This document shows, piece by piece, positions 47,401-56,660 of a stretch of 64,000 nucleotides of DNA (position 1 is its first letter; each line of letters begins with the position of its first letter). Made by a program: the position numbers and the translations under genes. This DNA comes from Catenovulum maritimum (GTDB lineage Bacteria > Pseudomonadota > Gammaproteobacteria > Enterobacterales > Alteromonadaceae), in assembly GCF_001050375.1 (NCBI RefSeq), contig NZ_KQ130499.1:28089-92088 (forward strand), given 5' to 3'. Below the pieces are notes generated by a model. It did no database searches, was not told the origin of the DNA, and was given only the letters and a program-made list of their open reading frames with translations.

Positions 47401-50400
47401 TTAAATTATTATCGTAGTAATAAGTTGCAGTTAAGCCCGAAACCAAATCGGCATCTGGATTATTTGAAGAACCAGAATCTGTATCTGAGTCACTCGCATC
47501 GGTTAAATTATGGAATGTATTTTCATCTTCCATTTCAACCTTGTATACCTTCATACGGTAATCAGCAGGATTTAAAGACGTGTCTTTGTACTGCACTAAT
47601 ACATAAGGATCTGAAGTATATTTATCATCTTGAGTTATCACGTTTAAATCGTTACGCAGCGCAAACGCGGCTTGTGGTCTTGGGCTCTCAGTACGGTAAC
47701 GATATGAAGCTTCTAATAAACCGTGCTCTTCATTTGGGTTGTAACCCGGCAGATTTTTATTGCTTTGGTTATATAAAGATATTTCTTCAAATTTACTTGG
47801 ATCAAATTTTTGCTGTTCAGCAACTCTTAATGCGTTTTTACCGTCAGATCCTAAACGGCTAGCAATTACAATTCTTTGTAATGCTTGCGGATCGTCATTA
47901 CCATTTAATTTTTCAGGCCAGCGAATGCTATACCTAACCTTTTTAAACGGCCAGTAAACTGGTTCAAATACAGAGTCATGGTTATAGTTTTTATACCAGT
48001 ACACTTCAAATAGCTGCTCAATATCATCATTAATAAAATTACGGTTTACTGGAATAATAGGGCCTGATAAAGATTCAGGTTGATAAATATAAGGGTTATA
48101 ACGCGCTAAATTGCTTTCAATGTAACCACTATGCGGCGCATTATGCTCGCTATCTTTTAGTACATCACCCACAGGTGCGGTCGCATTGGAATGAGCAATA
48201 GATTGAGGTTTAAGCTGAACCACACGTACACAAACAGATTCGTTTGCAGTGTCCCCTGTGGCCACACTCGCTTGCTGCCCTTGCGATAAGCCTTTATCCG
48301 TACAAGTGAAAATTAAGACGCTTTGTTTGTCGTCTTCAACAGTTAACGGCACAGGATCATCAGCACGGCTAAAGCTAAATTCACTGCCATTGACAACGCC
48401 AACATTAGATTCAACTTCACTGTAAGCTAACTTAACAAACGCCCAGCTATCGGTAATATTTCGGTCTAATAAGATAGCTGGAGTATCAATAACATAAGGA
48501 TAATGTTCAGCTGACGGCCAACGGGTTGTCAGTTCGACTCTAAAAGTTTCGGCATCATTACCTTGAGTGGGATCATTGACTGACCACTCCATACTTAGCT
48601 TACCTGGAATCAGCGGGTAAAGTTTTTTATCATAACCCGCCCAAAGCACCATGTCTTGGTAGGTATCGGCATTACCTGTAATTACAAAGCCACTAAAAGG
48701 TGCAACATCTAAGCGGCTATTATTAGTTAAACTGGTTTTTAATGCTGCAACCGCTGATTTAATATTATTATCCGATAAATTAGCATCAATTATATCGGCT
48801 AAGCTAATGCTACTACCAATTGCTTGAGAAGCTTTAAGGGTTAAAATTTCCATTTCCCAAGTTAAGCCAACTGCATTTTTCACATTATCTACATTTATAT
48901 AGTAATAGCTGACACCATCTATAACTGTCGTGTTTGCAATGTCGGTTATTGTGCCTGATTCTTTTCCATCATCAGGTAAACCACTTGCATACTGCCAACC
49001 CTTGAGTTGATTTAGTCCACTTGCTGCAGGCATAAGTAAGCGAATGTGATCATTTTCATCAATCCAGTATTTACCCGCATTTTCTGTTATTTGAACCACA
49101 CTGCCAGATTGAAGCGTTTGCACTAGAGGTAAACTTTCATATTTACTGGCACTGGTATTAATGCTAACGGCATATTGAGTTTGCCAGTTATAGTCAACCT
49201 GTAATGGCGCATTAAAGCTTAAACTAAGCGGTTGCTGTCTTTGATCGCTAGGCGAAAAACTGAGCGGAAGTGCAATTTCTCCTGCTTTAAAACTTGCTCC
49301 GTTATTTAATCCTGAGATACTAGCTGAATTGGTATTTGACGCATACTGACTCGCTAAAGTGGCAGTTTTCTCTTCAAACCTTAAATAATATTCTAAGTTT
49401 GTTTGGTTAGTTGAAAATGAGCTATTTAAGTTATTTCGAATTTCAGTTTCGGTTCTCGCTGAGCGCCACAATCTAAATTCGTCAATTTCAAAATCTTTTT
49501 CAAAATATTGCCAATTCGTACTACCAATAAAACTCGCATTTCTGTCAATTGAACTTGGTAAAGGCATATCGTACTTTGCCCCAGCAAACTGACCATTAAT
49601 ATAAAAAGTCGCGGTTGTTTCGCTGCGGTCATATGTTAATGCTAGGTGTTGCCATTCATTCTCTTTAAGCGCTATGGTGGAATGGAGTCTTGGATAACCC
49701 GTTTGAGTTTTATTAAGGATATAAAATTCTGGTTTTTTATCGCTTCCATTTAACCCGAAAAGTAAATTATCTCGTCGGATAGAACTTGTATCTGAAGTCG
49801 CAAAATCAACAATTCGATTGGCATAAGACTTACTGTTATTCTTAGTTTTAACCCAAAACTCTACGGTAAAATCACCATCGAATGCCGCTTTACCTATCGT
49901 CGGTAAAGAAACTTTAGCTGAAGTGCCACTCAAGGCTAACGCTTCACCCGAGTTAGTAAAAGGTGCGTAAGCTTTTCGCTCATCGAGTAAAGTCAACCCA
50001 ATATCATCTAATAATACTCGTTTATTATTATCGGTAGAGTTAACCACAGCACCATCAATTTGCAGCGTTACTTGCTCTCCCTCTTTAATCCAATGACGGC
50101 CAATTGTGGGTTCTGGATTCGGTTGCGCTAAGGTATAACCTAAGTTAGTAATGTTAGTTTGCAGATCGAGTATGTGTTCAACTTGCCAATTAAATTCAAT
50201 TGATACATCAGCATTAAAAGTAAATGAATATCGGCAGGATTCACCACTGACAACCTGATCTTCTAAGTCATAACCAGTACAGGTATAACGGGTCACTGCC
50301 CTTGGATCATTTGGATCTGTGACTAAGGCTTTATCGCCAGAGCTATCAAGAATATTCTTACCCGTAGAGTCTTGTTGATATAAAACATGACCATTTTTAT

Positions 50401-52663
50401 CTATGTAGTACTGATCTGGCGCACTCACCTCAACCGTTGAGCCTTTAAGGTAATTGAAGTTGCCTATTCCAGGGTAAACTAAGCTAGTCGCATAGTCTGA
50501 TTTTATACTGACTGTCGCTCGGGTAGACCATTTACCACTTGAGTTTAATGCCAGCATAAAACTTTTGTTTTCTGTTGCTGGCGCAGTTAACTCGGCTAAA
50601 TCGCCAGATGTATCTTTAAGTGTAATTTTACCGTTTTTAAAATAACCAGAAACATAAACATCACCTGAAGTCGGCTGAACCGTTAAACCTCCCGGAAATT
50701 TATGGCTTATATCCAACGTCCCCGTAAAGCCATCTGGTTTGTTGTACCACTGCCAATTTAAATTACTATCTAACTTAGCAACAAAAAAGCTACGCTGACC
50801 TGTTGTAATATTGCCAAAAGTAACTGATGTACTCGATTTAAAATCAGCTGTAACTGATGGCTCTAGTGTTGCCATTAAGTAAATATTACCTAAATTATCT
50901 GCTTCTAATGCTATCGCTTCACCGTTATATACTGCACCACTTTGCATTTCAAATATGGCTTCAGCATTCGCTATTTTATTTAAACTACTATCTAAAGCGT
51001 ATAATTTTAAGCCCGTAGTTTTAACTGGAGAAGTCGCATTTAAATCACTGTTCGGTACCACCATTTTAACCAAAACATAAATTTTTGAATTGGCATAAAT
51101 GGCATCAACTGGGATCTCATCACTGCGCGTTAATCCAGACTGATAAACTCCTTGACTGTTACGCTTAGTAATTATGGTGCGACCACTATTACGCGTATCA
51201 TATTCTGTCGGTCTAAAAGCTTCATCTCCACGAAGTGAGGTGTTTAATTCAGGTATAGAAATTGAGCTACCATTATCATATGCAGCAGCTGAATTTTGAC
51301 TGGGTATATAATTTGGCCAAAACCAATCCCCAACATTAGGGTGGTTTGTATAATTAGCTGAATTTAAGTTTGAATCATGAACTAAATATCGAGATAAAAC
51401 GACATTATCATTATCGTCAAGCACTTGTATTTTTACACTTTTACCGCCACCGTGAATATCCCAATGCTCCACAGTAACAAAATGAAAGCCTGCATCTAGC
51501 GTGTAGCTAGCTTCTGAAGTTTGAGTCGTAGTCGTCAGATCGGTTTGATTTTTATTACGGTTTACTATGATCCGAGCCCAATCATCGACATTGGTCAGCT
51601 TAAATTTATAAGTGCCTTTTTTGGGCAATTTAATTAAGCCGTCAACTCGATTGTAGTGCCCATTATCTCCCGAGTTAAGAATAGGTATAGGATTCCAAGC
51701 GATACAATTATAGTGGTGAGCAGAATAAGTGACACCATGATTAGTCGCACACTGATAACCACTACTGGGTTTTAAAAAAGTATGCCAATCATCATCGTAG
51801 TAATTATCACCACCATTATCAATATTATAAGCCCGAGACATTTTGTCTTTGATATAGTTAAAATCTGTATTGCCAGCCCTTTTTTTACCTGTCACCATAT
51901 AACCATGTGCTATCTGCTCAATGCCATGAAAACTAAAAGTGTTACCCGTCGCATCAGAAACCACGGCTTGAGCCAACATAGGTACATGTACTTGAAAGTT
52001 AGTCGGTTCGCTCGTTAATTCAGAACCATGCAAATACTCTCGTTTATAAACTAAATAATCAGTAACTGTAATATCACTAGACGAACGTCGCATTTGCGGG
52101 GTTTCAACTTGATAGCGCCAGCCTTCAACATTATTTGGCGTTTTAGTGATTTTTCTTACACCTATTTCTAAAGGTGTACCTGATGAAGATAATGAAAAGT
52201 TGGTCGCTTCAAAATCAGCTGAGGTATTGAACCATTCATTTTTTTCATGAACTAAATCCAAACTATATTTATTCATGAAATTCGAACTACTGGTATTTGA
52301 GGTTAACAAATATAATTTATCACTACTCAATTCAATTTTAAGCGTTTTGGTGCTATCTGTGCTCGAGAATGCTGCCCCTAAATCGACTAATTTAACCACA
52401 GTGCCTGCCGAGTTAAGCTTGATTAAACTAACCCCTGTATTCGTCAATGTTTCAGGTCGAGCAACACCGTCAATGGTTAAACCTGTCGACTGGTTATGTA
52501 TTAAAAGATACAGATTGCCACTTTCATCAAATGCAGAGTCTCGTACTAAGCCCCCGCTAATATTTGATAAATATGGTGTTGCCGTTAATCCAGAAAAGCT
52601 GGTAAGCAAAACTAAACATGAAGCAAAAGAAATAAAAAATGAACGCATATTAAAAATTTTCAT
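41441..52663 (-). CDS. Giant 3740-aa secreted PA14/LamG protein with Tc-toxin-like C-terminal half
   Basis: A signal peptide (SFFISFASCLVLLTSFSGLTA) opens this 3740-aa protein. Approximate domains: PA14-like 275-425; repeated beta-rich blocks; LamG 898-1090; tandem PA14 domains ~1735-1875 and ~1878-2008 (each with DDGVRFWF- or DDGVRVWL-type cores); then ~2080-2900 of unrecognised sequence. A strongly alpha-helical, coiled-coil-prone stretch covers ~2920-3450, with NAAIGVLKTVQTGLNETRDF, IAQIKSEIEIEKKGYTFEV and YRAAFDLASRYVYMAARVYD. A beta-rich end follows and finishes ISDIKLFF-like (GVSDIKLFFQTYSYSGN). The helical part and end recall the pore region and C-terminus of Tc-toxin A subunits; this is inference. 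It follows the 1324-aa gene by 10 bp with GAGG upstream. Confidence 0.85.
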   Translation of the reverse strand: MKIFNMRSFFISFASCLVLLTSFSGLTATPYLSNISGGLVRDSAFDESGNLYLLIHNQSTGLTIDGVARPETLTNTGVSLIKLNSAGTVVKLVDLGAAFSSTDSTKTLKIELSSDKLYLLTSNTSSSNFMNKYSLDLVHEKNEWFNTSADFEATNFSLSSSGTPLEIGVRKITKTPNNVEGWRYQVETPQMRRSSSDITVTDYLVYKREYLHGSELTSEPTNFQVHVPMLAQAVVSDATGNTFSFHGIEQIAHGYMVTGKKRAGNTDFNYIKDKMSRAYNIDNGGDNYYDDDWHTFLKPSSGYQCATNHGVTYSAHHYNCIAWNPIPILNSGDNGHYNRVDGLIKLPKKGTYKFKLTNVDDWARIIVNRNKNQTDLTTTTQTSEASYTLDAGFHFVTVEHWDIHGGGKSVKIQVLDDNDNVVLSRYLVHDSNLNSANYTNHPNVGDWFWPNYIPSQNSAAAYDNGSSISIPELNTSLRGDEAFRPTEYDTRNSGRTIITKRNSQGVYQSGLTRSDEIPVDAIYANSKIYVLVKMVVPNSDLNATSPVKTTGLKLYALDSSLNKIANAEAIFEMQSGAVYNGEAIALEADNLGNIYLMATLEPSVTADFKSSTSVTFGNITTGQRSFFVAKLDSNLNWQWYNKPDGFTGTLDISHKFPGGLTVQPTSGDVYVSGYFKNGKITLKDTSGDLAELTAPATENKSFMLALNSSGKWSTRATVSIKSDYATSLVYPGIGNFNYLKGSTVEVSAPDQYYIDKNGHVLYQQDSTGKNILDSSGDKALVTDPNDPRAVTRYTCTGYDLEDQVVSGESCRYSFTFNADVSIEFNWQVEHILDLQTNITNLGYTLAQPNPEPTIGRHWIKEGEQVTLQIDGAVVNSTDNNKRVLLDDIGLTLLDERKAYAPFTNSGEALALSGTSAKVSLPTIGKAAFDGDFTVEFWVKTKNNSKSYANRIVDFATSDTSSIRRDNLLFGLNGSDKKPEFYILNKTQTGYPRLHSTIALKENEWQHLALTYDRSETTATFYINGQFAGAKYDMPLPSSIDRNASFIGSTNWQYFEKDFEIDEFRLWRSARTETEIRNNLNSSFSTNQTNLEYYLRFEEKTATLASQYASNTNSASISGLNNGASFKAGEIALPLSFSPSDQRQQPLSLSFNAPLQVDYNWQTQYAVSINTSASKYESLPLVQTLQSGSVVQITENAGKYWIDENDHIRLLMPAASGLNQLKGWQYASGLPDDGKESGTITDIANTTVIDGVSYYYINVDNVKNAVGLTWEMEILTLKASQAIGSSISLADIIDANLSDNNIKSAVAALKTSLTNNSRLDVAPFSGFVITGNADTYQDMVLWAGYDKKLYPLIPGKLSMEWSVNDPTQGNDAETFRVELTTRWPSAEHYPYVIDTPAILLDRNITDSWAFVKLAYSEVESNVGVVNGSEFSFSRADDPVPLTVEDDKQSVLIFTCTDKGLSQGQQASVATGDTANESVCVRVVQLKPQSIAHSNATAPVGDVLKDSEHNAPHSGYIESNLARYNPYIYQPESLSGPIIPVNRNFINDDIEQLFEVYWYKNYNHDSVFEPVYWPFKKVRYSIRWPEKLNGNDDPQALQRIVIASRLGSDGKNALRVAEQQKFDPSKFEEISLYNQSNKNLPGYNPNEEHGLLEASYRYRTESPRPQAAFALRNDLNVITQDDKYTSDPYVLVQYKDTSLNPADYRMKVYKVEMEDENTFHNLTDASDSDTDSGSSNNPDADLVSGLTATYYYDNNLTKPIHRELVNQIQFTTTTAPHGSLPNDNYSIRYQGKVVAEVDGEHEFSVSYDDGVRFWFNDEQVINDWNGGGTRTSKFKKTLVKGQSYEIKLEYFELTFGAHLDFKWQKPSTASPVIVSAFKTKALEADQGYRVAYYNNTQLSGVPVAVETIDKISFSTNSSPKSGVNNDNFSARYYGSITPDLTGEYTLVARNDDGVRVWLDNKQIIDDWRGGAPRDNTHKVNLVANTTYQIKIEYYEAVGGAELQFKWIKPLESNQSLIEGAYAAATSLDDISFATVSARDLAAKAASTPLPYTFSYPMKAGEPIVAPYPVNVVQGVQISPLNWGHQGASATQNVYWEDHKGQSWAISGGSELFSYTWYPMQPSFWWPADKKLCYNQTEPADYKGREITSSASANVTCHTVTDGTYLPLSQQITAENKVREVEINFKTEWPAELPLLKAGETLTYSGGEAEEDGIAEKGLPGVLAFAAGQIVYDDVNKLMGFNTSYNAKDKYSARLAQVLEKRTVKWPTSGGTAFSKVPEFSLSLGKVKQLKGLYFFTELPASLQDRIYYDPLTKELVVRGFLDGKTLGDETLTAAPGAIYSLLPNILTTDDVTTIKSLTTNTTFHQVVDQLYALSRDPSALSGIDFGVGLELNKSNIAIHASSLGAGLALMPSAGMLDPNSSAPDISYVTIAENNHKDLGSAPVSLHIVKLVKKEKYRGELDVLYPPNVFDEKINLRHTADFGANGSDMVFEWKYRPDNGKDELPPDQKPTAWKPFSVPNKGLGQNEIALQGATAALLADNLFFARYRHTDCVADDCWSDWAGAANNKPSKNIYKAQLSEGWVKRVIDRVNAFESRINDFYSSDSPATYSSMIQQAGQRFNGAVALNSDKDVIENVGLIQLYQTVLERARLLSIDASQPTSTSAVNNALQLAATRLAQLYTLLGNEAYVDALDPTIGFTTESGEYGSLAPSIFSFKNQMPSMIQEELSLLRGRAEYGASPAFNRLIWNFTIGDGEVAYALNYNIKDVDDTGFIDEDDARTLYPQGHGDAWGHFTMGLRYYYDLIQNENFKWVPRAEKVLIDGVTVDVDFTDEQRFAEIAAARAKTGRDIVDMTYRASYVEDADGQWQGYKDRDSDRAWGVTEWAQRASTGAYMDWLMANSMLPAQDSTYSDSADIRKVDRSTVPEIQQIATQAEAINALVRGADKGQNPLGLAPDIVPFDIDPVRVDRKHDDPATHFEQVAERAEEALDNAFKVFDYANTQKNRIREVADSAQDMLEQAQDQDRDFKNRLIEVFGTPYEGTIGSGKTYAAGYEGPDLYFYQYIDANDISNEAAPVVSATGGNTVDKVITSFYQDRITRLSGIDPTDNSGISNLLTDKQEIQIDYPITAADYSFQAPDTWGIRRAPGKIQAALADMVRAQADYNLAFENYGDLVENLEFDVKQLKDQYKFNNDIIEMRNDAASDVRSFNAAIGVLKTVQTGLNETRDFVRHTATMAADALPKNAGLSVDVGSPGRAAVYASWAIADPILSVANIAAEGAIVATESEKEIAQIKSEIEIEKKGYTFEVQQKLKEIEYVFTDDEPTLRLEMYKARETLRQAGEAYRTVLAEGLRLLDEREALNKRIAAKAQGERYKDMTFRIGQYDALQKYRAAFDLASRYVYMAARVYDYETNLAENDPASAQHLLTQIVSERVLGEQAASGAVSGQGGLSEVLSTLKVNFDVLKTQMGFNNPQTESGRFSLRHGLFRIPNDSGTTDDDQLWRNTLAQYKVDDLWDVPEFRRFVRNFAPESAGSQPGLVIPFSSTIEFGKNFFGWPLSGGDHAYDASNFATKVRSVGVWFDDYNNSALSTTPRVYLVPVGLDVMYVPDSLELDTREWEVVDQVIPVPLPARDSDLNSNSWIPSADSVSGSFDKIRRHSSFRAYHDSGVFDVNSMTFDSRLVGRSVWNTRWMLIIPGGTFLANSDDGMNTFIYGQKVPGAANASQRDGNGVSDIKLFFQTYSYSGN

Positions 52664-52673
52664 TACTTAGCCT

Positions 52674-55600
52674 CTATTTATTTAATTCGGTGACTGGACT
52701 AACTAACTGCATGTTAAATTGCCCTGTTGAAATGATTGGCGCTAAACTGCCGTCTTTAGTTTGCTTGTGTAAACCCGTCACTTTTTCAGTGTATGTTCCG
52801 CTTAATTCAGAAACACCTAATTTGGTATTATTCGCTTTTTGTTCTGCGCTATAAGCATCAAAACTAAATTGAATGTTTCGAGTGATGACAAAACCTTGGT
52901 CTAAATCTGGGTGGTATAAATGTCGATAGGGGTTTATTGGATGATCTTTAGCGTACTCAATCACTATGCTAACCGCGCCGCCTTCACCAATGCTGCCTTG
53001 CATCATTTGTTGAGTGTTCACTTTTTTACTAGTTGCATCATAGTTCAGCACGAATGGTAGCGCTGATAGTCTTATCCCAGTTAGCTTACCATTGCGTCTA
53101 ATAATGCCATCATAATTTGCTAGCATGGTTTGATCAGTAATAATAACCCGTTTAATCGCTTCGCTAGCGGTTGATTTAGTTTGCATTAAGGTTGCTTCAG
53201 ATAATAAATGCGTTGCTGAAGCATTACCGTGAATTAAAAAAGGTAAAGCAAAAGTGGTACTGGTCGCGGTTGGTTTTGCCGCTGCATCTGCAGTAACTTC
53301 AAAATGAGATTCGTTGACAGCACTAATAATTGCCTGCCCTTGCCATAATCCATATTTAAGCTCGCCGGTTGGGGCTTGCCCGCCCAGTGTTAATGCGGTA
53401 TCAGACAATTCAATCCCAGCGCTTGTTTGTGGTGCGCTATTGGCCGCTGAGATCGCATTTACACCTGATATTGCATCAGTATAAATACCAGCAAAAACAT
53501 CATTAAAATGCCAGTACGCGGTTAATTTTTCAGAGTTAGCTGCGGGTGATGATTTTTGTAAACGATTTAAATCACTGGCAACTAAAGTGCGCGACCAAAT
53601 ATGTAATTCGTCTAACCAACCATGAAAAAACGCTGTGTCATGATGACCTAATACCACTGCAAGATTTTGTTTATAGCTGATGCTAGTTGACGAGGTTTCG
53701 CTAGCTAACTTAACCCCGTCTTTATATATGGCTAATTGCAAATTGTCTTGTTTGTCTAACTCAAGTACACAAGCCCAGTGATGCCAAAGTAAATCTAAAC
53801 TTTCAGCGGCAGTCGTGACTTTAAAACCAGCCATATCACAATAAAATTGGTTGCTACTGGTTACACCTAAAGTAAATGAACTAGTGTCTGAAGCTTGTTT
53901 AAAAATAACTGAATCTTGGTTTAACGCTGCTAAGCGACTCCAAAAATCAACACTAATTCCGTCCGTTAAATCTAGCTCAACTAAACCCGTTGTTAAGCTA
54001 TCGTCAACGCCATCAAAATAATAAGCTTGTTCAAGATCGGTTTTAGAGAATGCGAGCCCATCAACTATATTTGATGCAGCAAGATCGGTTAAAGTCATTG
54101 CCGAAAATAGTAAGCTCCCCGTCGGCATTACCTGTGCTTTATTAAAGCTTTGTTTAGCAATTAACCCAGGCTCTCCACCTTGTAAATCGAGTTTAAATAA
54201 TTTAATTAATTGCTCTGCACTCAGTGCGCTTTGCCATAACTGTAGTTGGTCATAACTACCATTGAATGGTGACAAAGAGATGTTTGATTGACTGGTTTTA
54301 GCTAATTCCAAACCTGTTGACGCTTTTGCTAAAACAACATCAGCAGTGCCTTCTATTACGCCATTTAAATACAAACTTAACTTATTGTTCGAATAGACCA
54401 CTGCGAACTGCTGCCAATTCGCATTGGTTAAAAATTTACTACTCGTGATAACGGCTGTGGCATTACCCACTTGATATAAGTTTAATTGGTTATTGACCGA
54501 GCGAGTTAGCAACCAAGTGTCATTACCCGCAATAAACTGCTCTGATTTAGCCGCTGATGTAGTATTTACCCATGCCGAAAAAGTAAATGCGCTTTCGATT
54601 GACGTTAATTGTTCTGCGGTTAGATTGATAGAAGCCGATTGGGAGGGAGAGTCAAATCTCAGCGCTTGTTCACCATTAACGGGTATTGCGCCATCTTTAT
54701 CTAAGTTATCAAGCTTAACGCCATAAGTGAGTTGCTGCCGAGAAAGCGTGTCTGCTTGACCCAATAAGGTATTCGCATTAAATACATCTTTAAAGTTATA
54801 TTGAGTTTCCGAATCACCAATCGATGGATTATCAAATGTTTGGTATAACACTAAATTAGTTGGTTGCTGAGTAATGCGTTGTCGCATATTGGCTTTAATT
54901 TCAGCTTGAGTTCTCACGGAGTGCCAAATTCTTAGCTCGTCTAGTTCACCTTTGTAATGATTATTAAAGCCGTCAGTTCCTATCAATAAATCGCTGGTTG
55001 CAATTACAGCTGATATACCAGTGTTACTTCCGACTAAGTCACCATTTCGATATACATTCATAGCGCCTGTAGATAAATCATAACTACAAGCAATGTGTAC
55101 CCAAGGTGTCGGTAACTCTTCAGCATTTGCATTCACTATACCGCCACCAGCTCTTTGATTGGCGCAAAATATTTTTTCATTTGAAAAACCAAATGCATAA
55201 CTGGCACGAGCATCCGCACCAACTACTGCTACTGCTGGATTAAAACTAGAAGAATTATGAGAAGCTCGTCGATTACCATTTCTCGCCCAAAATTCTATGG
55301 TATAACTTTTATTAGATAGTAAATCGCCATAACCAGCCGCTTTTGCAGATAAAGTTTGCGCCTGAGTACCATCTAGTGATAACGCATGCTGCCCAGTTGC
55401 GGCATTAACAACTGGCAACTCTATGGTAGCAGAAATTAAGTCTTTCGCTTTAGCGTTTGAAATAACCGATACTTGGCTATTTTGCCCTGTTCTACTCCAA
55501 AAATATCTATGTTGCTCATTCAAATCTGCAAAAGCGGTAAAACGAGTATAGTTATTTAAACCTTGCTCATGGCCATCTAAAGGTAGGTTATAAGCCTGTT

Positions 55601-56648
55601 TGATTTCTTGCTCTGTTCTAACGCTGTTCCATAGTCGAGGTTCGGCAAAAGAGGCTGTGATATCAGTTGGATCTTGCCAATAAAAATGCCCGGCGGGAAT
55701 GTCAAAAATATTGGTATGCGGCGGATCCCACCTTAAGCGTACATACGAACCACCCGATTTTTCATAATAATCCATTTTAATTTTATGCAAGCTATTGGCT
55801 GTCGTGGTCAAGGTATGAGAAGCTTCATGACCACCATCTTGCCACTTATCGATAACAAGATTATCGTCTATCCAGAGTTTAAGACCATCATCACTTACCG
55901 TTGATAATGCATATTCACCCGTTTCAGGCGCAAGTAAATAACCTTGCCATTTAATTGCGAATTGATCATTCGGCACAGTAAAGCCACTTGAACGAGGGGC
56001 ACCATGACCATAAAAATTACCGATATTTTGATCTAGTTGTCGGCCTAATAAGGTTTTAAAATGCTCATAGCCTGTATAACTACAAGCAGTATAGTGACAA
56101 TACTCAATCCACTGTGAGCGATAATACTCAGCCTGCAAACCTGCATAAAACTCAGCTGAAAGTAACTTAACCACAGCGCTAGAGAAATAGCCCTTAGTCG
56201 CTCCATCTTTTAACTTATAAGATGCCTGTTTGTCGCCATCTAAAAACCATTTAAACACTAAATTATTATCGGTTTGAGATTCGGCAGTGAGCGCAAAGTG
56301 ATGCCATTGGTTATCGTTTAAAGTTTTAGTGGAGCTCATTAAAGCGCTAGCGCCAGGAAAGTTACTAATCTTTAAAATACCATTTTCTAACCAAGCTGAA
56401 ATGTTAGGTTGAGGATTGTTTAACGCTGGGGTAAAAATAACCTGCATTAACCCTGAGTTAGCTGATGCGGTTTTAAACCAAAACTCTATAGTTGCATCTT
56501 TGGTGCCCTGAGGTAAATTGGTTGTCTTAATACTCTGCTTTAAACCAAGCGTTACTGAATTATCAGGAATAGAGTCTGCCGCCCGAGCGATATAGCTAAC
56601 CGTAATAAGTAATAGAACCAAACAAGCTTTAAGGTTAAGTTTGAGCAT
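52674..56648 (-). CDS. Secreted LamG/PA14 protein (1324 aa)
   Basis: It has a signal peptide (CLVLLLITVSYIARAADS) and four LamG/concanavalin-like domains: ~25-350, ~405-600, ~656-820 and ~873-1035. Each closes with a DELRIWHSVRT-type strand. In the first, a PA14 domain (~165-325, with VSDDGLKLWIDDNLVID) is inserted before the closing strand AEPRLWNSVRTEQEI. The C-terminal ~280 residues have no assignment. LamG and PA14 modules usually bind carbohydrates. It is 12 bp after the 326-aa gene, with AGGAAT upstream. It shares its module types with the 3740-aa neighbour. Confidence 0.85.
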   Translation of the reverse strand: MLKLNLKACLVLLLITVSYIARAADSIPDNSVTLGLKQSIKTTNLPQGTKDATIEFWFKTASANSGLMQVIFTPALNNPQPNISAWLENGILKISNFPGASALMSSTKTLNDNQWHHFALTAESQTDNNLVFKWFLDGDKQASYKLKDGATKGYFSSAVVKLLSAEFYAGLQAEYYRSQWIEYCHYTACSYTGYEHFKTLLGRQLDQNIGNFYGHGAPRSSGFTVPNDQFAIKWQGYLLAPETGEYALSTVSDDGLKLWIDDNLVIDKWQDGGHEASHTLTTTANSLHKIKMDYYEKSGGSYVRLRWDPPHTNIFDIPAGHFYWQDPTDITASFAEPRLWNSVRTEQEIKQAYNLPLDGHEQGLNNYTRFTAFADLNEQHRYFWSRTGQNSQVSVISNAKAKDLISATIELPVVNAATGQHALSLDGTQAQTLSAKAAGYGDLLSNKSYTIEFWARNGNRRASHNSSSFNPAVAVVGADARASYAFGFSNEKIFCANQRAGGGIVNANAEELPTPWVHIACSYDLSTGAMNVYRNGDLVGSNTGISAVIATSDLLIGTDGFNNHYKGELDELRIWHSVRTQAEIKANMRQRITQQPTNLVLYQTFDNPSIGDSETQYNFKDVFNANTLLGQADTLSRQQLTYGVKLDNLDKDGAIPVNGEQALRFDSPSQSASINLTAEQLTSIESAFTFSAWVNTTSAAKSEQFIAGNDTWLLTRSVNNQLNLYQVGNATAVITSSKFLTNANWQQFAVVYSNNKLSLYLNGVIEGTADVVLAKASTGLELAKTSQSNISLSPFNGSYDQLQLWQSALSAEQLIKLFKLDLQGGEPGLIAKQSFNKAQVMPTGSLLFSAMTLTDLAASNIVDGLAFSKTDLEQAYYFDGVDDSLTTGLVELDLTDGISVDFWSRLAALNQDSVIFKQASDTSSFTLGVTSSNQFYCDMAGFKVTTAAESLDLLWHHWACVLELDKQDNLQLAIYKDGVKLASETSSTSISYKQNLAVVLGHHDTAFFHGWLDELHIWSRTLVASDLNRLQKSSPAANSEKLTAYWHFNDVFAGIYTDAISGVNAISAANSAPQTSAGIELSDTALTLGGQAPTGELKYGLWQGQAIISAVNESHFEVTADAAAKPTATSTTFALPFLIHGNASATHLLSEATLMQTKSTASEAIKRVIITDQTMLANYDGIIRRNGKLTGIRLSALPFVLNYDATSKKVNTQQMMQGSIGEGGAVSIVIEYAKDHPINPYRHLYHPDLDQGFVITRNIQFSFDAYSAEQKANNTKLGVSELSGTYTEKVTGLHKQTKDGSLAPIISTGQFNMQLVSPVTELNK

Positions 56649-56660
56649 AATATTCTATTC

